26,478 bases of DNA from NCBI RefSeq assembly GCF_943193085.1, contig NZ_CALPCU010000025.1, positions 1 to 26,478 on the forward strand, given 5' to 3'. Positions 1-5,589 of this stretch are shown here, piece after piece (position 1 is the first letter of the stretch; each line of letters opens with the position of its first letter). The DNA is from Vermiculatibacterium agrestimuris. Its GTDB lineage: Bacteria; Bacillota; Clostridia; Oscillospirales; Oscillospiraceae. A program made the position numbers and the translations under genes. The notes below the pieces were generated by a model. That model saw only the letters and a list, made by a program, of their open reading frames with translations. It had not been told where the DNA came from and did no database searches.

Positions 1-20
1 GCCGGCGCTGATGCGCCGGC
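1..20 (-). terminator. Hairpin at left edge, probable terminator of the zinc-ribbon gene
   Basis: A 7-bp GC-rich stem (GCCGGCG / CGCCGGC) with a 6-base loop lies about 20 bases beyond the stop codon of the minus-strand gene that ends at 39. The T-tract for the minus direction would lie outside the window, so only the stem is visible. It could instead end a plus-strand gene to the left, since a T-rich run follows at 27-33. Confidence 0.45.
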
Positions 21-38
21 CCCTGTATTTTTTATGAT

Positions 39-428
39 TCAGGTCTTTTCCTCGAAGCTGGCCCCGCAGCTGCGGCAGGTGACGGAGATCTTCCCCTTGC
101 CCTTGGGAGCCCGGAGCTGCTGGCCGCAGTTGGGACACTTGAAATAGCAGTGGTCACGGTCGTTGCGGCGGCATTTGCGTACATTATACCACCGCACCAG
201 AGGGCGAATGGCCTCCAGAAATTTATCGTTTTCCGCCCGGCGGCGCTCAATCTGCCGGGAAAACATCCGGTAGAAGGCCAGCACCAGACACAGGGTACAC
301 ACCAACCGGAGCAGCCACCCCCGGAAAACCAGAGACAGCAAATAGGCGACCAGATAACCGCCCATGAGGGCAAAGCTGAGCTGATCGACGCCGTAGCGCC
401 CGTACATGATGCGCCGCATCCAGTTCAT
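39..428 (-). CDS. Small membrane protein with C-terminal zinc ribbon
   Basis: A 129-residue protein of unknown function. The N-terminal half has two hydrophobic segments (about residues 15-32 and 35-52), then a basic region rich in Arg. The C-terminal 30 residues carry two CxxC pairs (CPNC and CRSC) about 20 residues apart, a typical zinc-ribbon knuckle. This suggests a membrane-tethered protein with a cytoplasmic metal-binding module. ATG at 428 was chosen because a GGAAAGGGGG ribosome site lies just upstream and the longer reading frame upstream crosses the promoter. It is divergent from the dCMP deaminase-family gene and has its own sigma-A promoter. No partner can be inferred from the neighbours. 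Confidence 0.8.
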   Translation of the reverse strand: MNWMRRIMYGRYGVDQLSFALMGGYLVAYLLSLVFRGWLLRLVCTLCLVLAFYRMFSRQIERRRAENDKFLEAIRPLVRWYNVRKCRRNDRDHCYFKCPNCGQQLRAPKGKGKISVTCRSCGASFEEKT

Positions 429-456
429 CCCGCCGCCCCCTTTCCTTTTACAAAAC

Positions 457-485
457 ATGATAATCTTTTCTGGGGCAAAGGTCAA
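457..485 (-). promoter_or_regulatory. Sigma-A promoter of the zinc-ribbon gene
   Basis: Read on the minus strand: TTGACC at 485-480, a 17-base spacer, TATCAT at 462-457. The predicted start point is about 450, giving a leader of roughly 20 bases before the ribosome site. Confidence 0.7.
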
Positions 486-536
486 GAAAGGAAACGTAAA
501 TAAAATGTAAACTTGTACATCCACGGGGGACAGGGC

Positions 537-565
537 TTGCCATGGGGCGAAAAAAACGGTATACT
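537..565 (+). promoter_or_regulatory. Sigma-A promoter of the dCMP deaminase-family gene
   Basis: TTGCCA at 537-542, a 17-base spacer and TATACT at 560-565, 30 bases upstream of the ATG at 595. It is back to back with the promoter of the zinc-ribbon gene. Confidence 0.7.
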
Positions 566-594
566 GTTGAAAAACGCCAAGGAGGCCGCCATTT

Positions 595-1077
595 ATGGGA
601 CGCATCGATAAGGAAAATTACTATCTGGACATCGCCCAGACCGTGCTGGAGCGCTCCACCTGCCTGCGCCGGTGTTACGGCGCCATCCTGGTGAAGAACG
701 ACGAGATCATCTCCACCGGCTACAATGGGGCCCCCCGGGGCCGGAAGAACTGCGCCGACCTGGGCTACTGCACCCGGGAGGCCATGCAGATCCCCTCGGG
801 GGAGCGCTATGAGCTGTGCCGCAGCGTCCACGCCGAGGCCAATGCCATCCTCTCCGCCGCCCGGAGCGAGACCCTGGGGGCCACCCTCTACCTGGCAGGG
901 CGGGACGCCAAGACCGGGGAGCTGCTGGGCGACGCCACCTCCTGCTCCATGTGCCGCCGGTTCATCATCAATGCCGGCATCGAGCGGGTGGTCATCCGCC
1001 GTACACCTACGGAGTACACCGTCGTCCATGTGGAGGACTGGATCCGGGAGGACGACTCGCTGCCGGAGGCCCCCTAA
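595..1077 (+). CDS. dCMP deaminase-family zinc deaminase (ComEB-like)
   Basis: A 160-residue member of the cytidine/deoxycytidylate deaminase fold. The zinc site is visible as His79-Ala-Glu81 (HAEANAI) and Cys117-x-x-Cys120 (SCSMC). Between them is the usual TLYL strand followed by a longer loop, so the normally preceding Pro of PCxxC is Ser here. The N-terminal half matches dCMP deaminases (RSTCLRR, then TGYNGAPRG and a Cys-containing segment). The expected reaction is dCMP to dUMP plus ammonia, feeding dTMP synthesis; substrate is inferred from family resemblance and a different nucleotide substrate is possible. AAGGAGG lies 9 bases before the ATG. The next gene starts 11 bases after the stop, so they are probably co-transcribed. 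Confidence 0.88.
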   Translation: MGRIDKENYYLDIAQTVLERSTCLRRCYGAILVKNDEIISTGYNGAPRGRKNCADLGYCTREAMQIPSGERYELCRSVHAEANAILSAARSETLGATLYLAGRDAKTGELLGDATSCSMCRRFIINAGIERVVIRRTPTEYTVVHVEDWIREDDSLPEAP

Positions 1078-1088
1078 AGGGAGACGCT

Positions 1089-2384
1089 GTGGAAACCTTT
1101 TACCGTCTTGTCTGGCTCTTTTTCTGCTACGCTTTCCTGGGCTGGCTGCTGGAGACCACTGCGGCCGCCGTCCGGGAGCGGAGATATGTGGATCGAAGCC
1201 TTCTCTTTGGCCCCGTCTGCGTGGTCTACGGCGCAGCGGGGGTGGTCATCAGCATCGCCCTGTGTGACCTGGCGGAGAACTGGGTGTTCCTGTTCCTGGG
1301 CAGCAGCATCTACGCCACGGTGGCGGAGTGGCTCTCCGGCCACTGGCTCTATAAGCTCACCGGCACCCGCTGGTGGGACTACTCCGGCCGGAGGGGGAAC
1401 CTGGACGGCTACGTCTGCCTGACCGCCTCGCTGCTGTGGGGCGTTCTGGGTACGGCGGCGGTCAAGTGGCTCATTCCCGTTCTGGGATGGATCGGAGGCG
1501 TCGTGCCCCCTGCGGTGGCCCACCTTCTGCTGTGGGCCCTGCTGGGTGTTTTTGCCCTGGACTGTCTGGCCACCGCCCTCACCCTGGCGGGCACGCTGCA
1601 CCGCATGCCCCAGGTGGAGGAGATGGGAAACCGCCTGGAGGCGGTGACGGTGCGCCTGGGCAGCTGGGTGCTGCGCAAGACGGAAAAGCGGATCCAAAAG
1701 GCCCACCCCAAGGCCGCGTTTCGCAAAGGGCGGGAAAAGGAGCCCGTTTTTGCCGCCGGCTGCGGCTTTTATAAGCTCTTTTGGCTCTTTCTCATCGGCG
1801 CCTTTGTGGGCGATGTGGCGGAGACCCTCTTCTGCCGGGTGAGCATGGGGGTCTGGATGAGCCGTTCCAGCTTGGTCTGGGGAGATCTCTCCATCGTCTG
1901 GGGCCTGGCGCTGGCCATGGCCAGCCTGCTGCTCCACCGCTACCGGGAGCGCTCCGACAGCTTTCTCTTCCTGGCGGGCACCCTGTTGGGCGGAGCCTAC
2001 GAGTACCTGTGCAGCGTCTTTACCGAGCAGATCTTCGGCGTGGTGTTCTGGGACTACAGCCACATTCCCTTCAACCTGGCAGGGCGGGTGAATCTGTTGT
2101 TCTGCTTCTTCTGGGGCATTGCCGCAGTGGTCTGGATGCGGGCGTGTTACCCGAAGGTCTCCGGCCTTATCGAGCGCATCCCCCGAAAATGGGGCCGGCC
2201 TCTGACCTGGGCGCTGGCGGTATTTTTGGTCGTGGACGTGGCGGTGAGCGGAGTGGCCCTGGCCAGAGCGGAGGGGCGCGCCCAGGGCCTTGCGCCGCAA
2301 AACGGGGTGGAACGGCTGATGGACGAGCACTTTGGGGACGCGCGGCTGGCGGAGGTCTATCCCGCGGCGGTGCGGACAGAGTGA
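1089..2384 (+). CDS. Tandem-duplicated CmpB/TMEM229-type membrane protein (putative ABC transporter permease)
   Basis: A 431-residue multi-pass membrane protein made of two related modules. Module 1 (about residues 4-128) begins FYRLVWLFF and contains RWWDYS (94-99) followed by GNL and LLWG. Module 2 (about 227-343) begins FYKLFWLFL and contains FWDYS (320-324) followed by FNLAGRVNLL and FFWG. This pattern fits the family often labelled putative ABC transporter permease (CmpB/TMEM229), whose transport role is unproven. A charged linker (about 195-220) separates them. I chose GTG at 1089, preceded by AAAGGGAG, because the frame upstream of it overlaps the deaminase gene and lacks a better start. 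A C-terminal tail of about 50 residues after the last helix is polar. Confidence 0.82.
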   Translation: METFYRLVWLFFCYAFLGWLLETTAAAVRERRYVDRSLLFGPVCVVYGAAGVVISIALCDLAENWVFLFLGSSIYATVAEWLSGHWLYKLTGTRWWDYSGRRGNLDGYVCLTASLLWGVLGTAAVKWLIPVLGWIGGVVPPAVAHLLLWALLGVFALDCLATALTLAGTLHRMPQVEEMGNRLEAVTVRLGSWVLRKTEKRIQKAHPKAAFRKGREKEPVFAAGCGFYKLFWLFLIGAFVGDVAETLFCRVSMGVWMSRSSLVWGDLSIVWGLALAMASLLLHRYRERSDSFLFLAGTLLGGAYEYLCSVFTEQIFGVVFWDYSHIPFNLAGRVNLLFCFFWGIAAVVWMRACYPKVSGLIERIPRKWGRPLTWALAVFLVVDVAVSGVALARAEGRAQGLAPQNGVERLMDEHFGDARLAEVYPAAVRTE

Positions 2385-2437
2385 ATAAAAATCGGAGGTA
2401 TTTCCAGTAAAAATTTGTGCTTCGCGAATGAAATTCC

Positions 2438-2466
2438 TTGACAGAAAGGCCGCCTGGACGTAAAAT
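2438..2466 (+). promoter_or_regulatory. Strong sigma-A promoter for the intergenic RNA
   Basis: TTGACA at 2438-2443 is a perfect -35 box. After exactly 17 bases comes TAAAAT at 2461-2466 (5 of 6 consensus). The predicted start is about 2473, some 265 bases upstream of the rny start codon and about 210 bases before the terminator T-run. Confidence 0.8.
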
Positions 2467-2472
2467 ATAGTC

Positions 2473-2681
2473 GGTGCATAATTGAGAGCACTTTGTGATC
2501 TTTACCGACTGGGACGCCCTTGGCCTTTCCGCGTCACAGCTTCGTTGCAATTTTGACCGATATAAACAGGAACATACCCTAAAATTGCGCCCTGCTGTGC
2601 CGTAAAACGCCCGGAGTACGCCCTTTTTCGACAAAATCACAGGTCTCTCTTGAAAAGCGCCTTAGGCGCTTTTCTTTTTTT
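2473..2681 (+). ncRNA. Candidate 6S-like regulatory RNA (or terminated rny leader)
   Basis: The 354-base gap 2385-2738 has no credible protein gene. It holds a sigma-A promoter, a ~210-nt region that folds by eye into one long interrupted rod, and a terminator. Nested pairings, outer to inner: 2484-2488 with 2645-2649 (GAGAG/CTCTC), 2494-2499 with 2636-2641 (TGTGAT/ATCACA), possibly 2511-2513 with 2621-2623, 2531-2534 with 2607-2610, 2535-2540 with 2594-2599 (CACAGC/GCTGTG), and 2547-2554 with 2581-2588 (GCAATTTT/AAAATTGC). An open bubble remains at 2500-2510 opposite 2624-2635. A long rod with a central bubble about 30-40 nt from the 5' end, followed by its own terminator, is the architecture of 6S RNA, which binds housekeeping RNA polymerase. 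No covariance model was run. The alternative is an attenuated 5' leader of rny. Confidence 0.55.
2652..2681 (+). terminator. Rho-independent terminator of the intergenic RNA
   Basis: A perfect 10-bp stem (2652-2661 with 2665-2674), a TTA loop and a run of seven T from 2675. It lies 58 bases upstream of the rny ATG, so it ends the upstream RNA or attenuates rny. Confidence 0.88.
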
Positions 2682-2738
2682 GAAGATCCGGGACTGGCCC
2701 GGAGGACAAAAATTTGACGGAGGTGTGAAAGGCAGGAT

Positions 2739-4283
2739 ATGGAATTTAATGTGCTGTGTGTCATCATGGCCGTAGCAGGACTGCTTGTGGGCGCGTTTGC
2801 GGACAGCGTATACCGCCGCAACGTTTCGGAGAAGAAGCTGGGCTCCGCCGAGGAGGAGGCCAAACGCATTCTCAACGACGCCATCAAGACCGCCGAGAAC
2901 AAGCAGAGAGAGGCCATGGTAGAGGCCAAGGAGGCCATCCTCACCGCCCGCAACGAGTGGGAGAAGGAGGAAAAGGAACGCCGTAGCGATATCCAGAAGC
3001 AGGAGCACCGCCTGCAGCAGAAGGAAGAGAATCTGGATAAAAAGACCGAGAACCTGGAAAAGAAGGAAGAGACCCTTCAGGATAAGCTCTCCGAGCTGGA
3101 GCAGGCCAAGGAAGAGGTCGAGGGCATCAAGATCCAGCAGCGCACAGAGCTGGAGCGGATCTCCGGCATGACCGCTGAAGAGGCCAAGGATATGCTGGTC
3201 AGCCAGCTGGCCCACGAGGTGGAGCACGAGTCCGCCGCCAAGATCAAGGAGGCGGAAAACCACTACAAGGAAGAGTCGGACAACCTGGCCCGGGAGATCA
3301 TCGGTCTTGCCATCCAGCGCTGTGCCGCCGACCATGTGGCCGAGGCCACCGTCAGCGTGGTGCCCCTGCCCAACGATGAGATGAAAGGCCGCATCATCGG
3401 CCGGGAGGGCCGGAACATCCGCACCCTGGAGACCCTCACCGGCGTTGACCTCATCATCGACGACACCCCGGAGGCCATCACGGTCTCCTGCTTCGACCCG
3501 GTGCGCCGGGAGATCGCCCGCATCGCCCTGGAAAAGCTGATCCAGGACGGCCGGATCCACCCCGCCCGCATTGAGGAGATGGTGGAGAAGGCCAAGCGGG
3601 AAGTGGACGCCACCATTAAAGCCGAGGGCGAGCGGGCCGTCTTTGAGACCAACGTCCACGGCATCCACCCCGAGCTCATTAAGCTGCTGGGCCGCATGAA
3701 GTACCGTACCAGTTACGGCCAGAACGTGCTCAGCCACTCCATCGAGGTGGCCCATCTGGCCGGACTTATGGCCGCCGAGCTGGGCGGCGATGTGAACACC
3801 GCCAAGCGGGCGGGCCTTCTCCACGATCTGGGCAAGGCCATCGACCACGAGGTGGAGGGCTCCCATGTGGCCATCGGTGTGGAGCTGGCCCGGAAGTATC
3901 ACGAGAGTGAAGAGGTCATCCACGCCATCGAGGCCCACCACAACGATGTGGAGGCCAAGACCCTGGTGGCGGTGCTGGTGCAGGCCGCCGACGCCGTCTC
4001 CGCCGCCCGGCCCGGCGCCCGGCGGGAGAACCTGGAGAATTACATCAAGCGCCTGGAGACCCTGGAGGGTATCGGCGCCTCCTTCCCCGGTGTGGAGAAG
4101 TGCTTCGCCATCCAGGCCGGCCGGGAGATCCGCATTATGGTGGAGCCGGAGAAGGTCAGCGAGGATCAGATGGTGCTCCTGGCCCGGGAGGTGGCCAAGA
4201 AGATCGAGGACGAGATGGAGTATCCCGGCCAGATCAAGGTCAACGTGATCCGGGAGACCAAGGCTGTGGATTACGCGAAATAA
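2739..4283 (+). CDS. rny: Ribonuclease Y
   Basis: A 514-residue membrane-anchored endoribonuclease that initiates mRNA decay in Firmicutes. Domain order matches the family: an N-terminal membrane helix (residues 4-21), a long charged coiled coil (about 35-185), a KH RNA-binding domain with GRIIGREGRNIR (218-229), and an HD metal-dependent hydrolase domain with His362-Asp363 in LLHDLGKAIDHE. Length is near the usual ~520. The start ATG at 2739 is preceded by AAAGGCAGG close by and GGAGGTG 13 bases away. I see no separate strong promoter between the RNA terminator and the start, so rny may depend on read-through past that terminator. A perfect terminator follows the stop. Confidence 0.97.
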   Translation: MEFNVLCVIMAVAGLLVGAFADSVYRRNVSEKKLGSAEEEAKRILNDAIKTAENKQREAMVEAKEAILTARNEWEKEEKERRSDIQKQEHRLQQKEENLDKKTENLEKKEETLQDKLSELEQAKEEVEGIKIQQRTELERISGMTAEEAKDMLVSQLAHEVEHESAAKIKEAENHYKEESDNLAREIIGLAIQRCAADHVAEATVSVVPLPNDEMKGRIIGREGRNIRTLETLTGVDLIIDDTPEAITVSCFDPVRREIARIALEKLIQDGRIHPARIEEMVEKAKREVDATIKAEGERAVFETNVHGIHPELIKLLGRMKYRTSYGQNVLSHSIEVAHLAGLMAAELGGDVNTAKRAGLLHDLGKAIDHEVEGSHVAIGVELARKYHESEEVIHAIEAHHNDVEAKTLVAVLVQAADAVSAARPGARRENLENYIKRLETLEGIGASFPGVEKCFAIQAGREIRIMVEPEKVSEDQMVLLAREVAKKIEDEMEYPGQIKVNVIRETKAVDYAK

Positions 4284-4287
4284 GTGA

Positions 4288-4323
4288 AAAAATCGCCTCA
4301 TTCGTTGGAATGAGGCGATTTTT
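4288..4323. terminator. Terminator after rny
   Basis: A 14-bp perfect stem (4290-4303 with 4308-4321) whose loop is 4304-4307, with T residues closing it at 4319-4323. The -35 box of the next gene starts only two bases later. Confidence 0.92.
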
Positions 4324-4324
4324 C

Positions 4325-4353
4325 TTGACATTTAACGTGCTTTAAGGTTTAAT
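4325..4353 (+). promoter_or_regulatory. Sigma-A promoter of the aldo/keto reductase gene
   Basis: TTGACA at 4325-4330, a 17-base spacer and TTTAAT at 4348-4353. It abuts the rny terminator, so the reductase is an independent transcript. Confidence 0.75.
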
Positions 4354-4383
4354 GGAGGAAACGGCAAAAAGGAGAGAGGCAGC

Positions 4384-5541
4384 ATGATGAAGTACCGTAT
4401 TCTGGGCCGCACCAGCCTGAAGGTCAGTGAGATCGCCTTGGGCTGCGAGGGCTTTCTGAAGCAGGACGACGCCTTTGCCCAGGCCATGTTTCGCCGCGCT
4501 CTGAACGCCGGGGTAAACTGCATGGATATGTACAGCCCCGATCCCAACCTCCAGCGCCAGGTGGGCCGGGCCATTGCCGGACGGCGGGAGGCGTTCATCC
4601 TCCAATGCCACCTGTGCTCCATGTGGGATACGCAGAAGGATCAGTACCGGGCCACCCGGGACCCGGAGGAGGTGGCCCACGCCTTTGAGACCCTTCTCTC
4701 TAACCTGGGTACCGGCTATGTGGACATCGGGATGATCCACTATGTGGACTCTCCGGAGCTGTGGGAGGAGATCAAAAACGGCCCCGTTATGGCCTATGCC
4801 CAGGAGCAGAAGCGGCGGGGGCGCATCAAATACATCGGCATGAGCAGCCACAATCCTCTGGCGGCGCAGCCCGCGGTGGAGAGCGGCCTGATCGACGTGC
4901 TCATGTTCTCCGTCAACCCCTGCTACGATCTCCAGCCCGGAGACGACGACATCGAGCAGCTTTGGGCCGCGGATAAGTACGCCGGGACGCTGACCAACAT
5001 GGATCCCGACCGGGAGAAGCTCTATGAGACCTGCCAGCGGCTGGGGGTGGGCATTACCGTTATGAAAGCCTTTGGCGGCGGCGACCTGCTGGATGCCGAG
5101 CTGTCCCCGGCGGGGGCGGCTTTGACGGCGGAGCAGTGCATCCAGTATGCCCTTGACCGGCCCGCCGTGGCCTGTGTCATGTGCGGGGCCCGGAGCCTGG
5201 AGGATCTGGAGAAGAGCCTGAACTACCTGGAGGCCGCAGAAGAAGCGCGGGATTACGCCTCTGCTTTTGCCGCCTTCCCCCGCATCCGGTGGGAGGGCCA
5301 CTGCATGTACTGCGGCCACTGTGCCCCCTGCCCGGTGGGCATCGACATCGCCACCCTCACCAAGTTCCTCAACCTGGCCCGCGCCCAGGGGGAGCCGCCT
5401 GAGACCGTCCGGGAGCATTATGCCGTGCTGAAGCACAAGGCGGGGGAGTGCATCCAGTGCGGCCAGTGCGAGGGCCGCTGCCCCTTCCATGTGGACATAC
5501 GGGAGAACATGCGCCAGGCCAAAGAGATCTTCGGCGCCTGA
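4384..5541 (+). CDS. Aldo/keto reductase family oxidoreductase with C-terminal two-cluster ferredoxin domain
   Basis: A 385-residue protein. Residues about 1-290 form an aldo/keto reductase-type barrel (YRILGRTSLKVSEIALG start, IGMIHYVDS, RIKYIGMSSHNP, ITVMKAFGGG). The C-terminus has two cysteine sets, CMYCGHCAPCP and CIQCGQCEGRCP, expected to bind two 4Fe-4S clusters. The usual barrel catalytic residues are only partly present: Asp48 and the His of MIHYVD are there, but the Tyr five residues after the Asp is Asp53, and the TK motif strand reads LQCHLCS without the Lys. I recall Clostridia relatives with the same pattern, so it may be a subfamily trait. Substrate unknown; electron transfer through the clusters is an inference. 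AAAGGAGA precedes the ATG. It has its own promoter and terminator. Confidence 0.9.
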   Translation: MMKYRILGRTSLKVSEIALGCEGFLKQDDAFAQAMFRRALNAGVNCMDMYSPDPNLQRQVGRAIAGRREAFILQCHLCSMWDTQKDQYRATRDPEEVAHAFETLLSNLGTGYVDIGMIHYVDSPELWEEIKNGPVMAYAQEQKRRGRIKYIGMSSHNPLAAQPAVESGLIDVLMFSVNPCYDLQPGDDDIEQLWAADKYAGTLTNMDPDREKLYETCQRLGVGITVMKAFGGGDLLDAELSPAGAALTAEQCIQYALDRPAVACVMCGARSLEDLEKSLNYLEAAEEARDYASAFAAFPRIRWEGHCMYCGHCAPCPVGIDIATLTKFLNLARAQGEPPETVREHYAVLKHKAGECIQCGQCEGRCPFHVDIRENMRQAKEIFGA

Positions 5542-5547
5542 GAGGAT

Positions 5548-5581
5548 CAAAAAAGCCGCCCCGAGAGGGGCGGCTTTTTTT
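5548..5581. terminator. Bidirectional terminator between convergent genes
   Basis: A stem of AAAAAAGCCGCCCC with GGGGCGGCTTTTTT and a GAGA tetraloop. It is A-rich before and T-rich after, so it can end both the plus-strand reductase and the minus-strand LRR gene. Confidence 0.92.
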
Positions 5582-5589
5582 GATCGATG

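Noticed and set aside
2469..2510. Alternative hairpin AGTCGGT (2469-2475) with ACCGACT (2504-2510)
   Set aside because: Half of the 5' arm lies at or before the predicted transcription start, so it would not form in the RNA from this promoter.
2637..4331. Long minus-strand frame across rny
   Set aside because: Mirror of rny with Leu/His/Gly-rich composition, no ribosome site and no domain; rny on the plus strand has clear KH and HD motifs.
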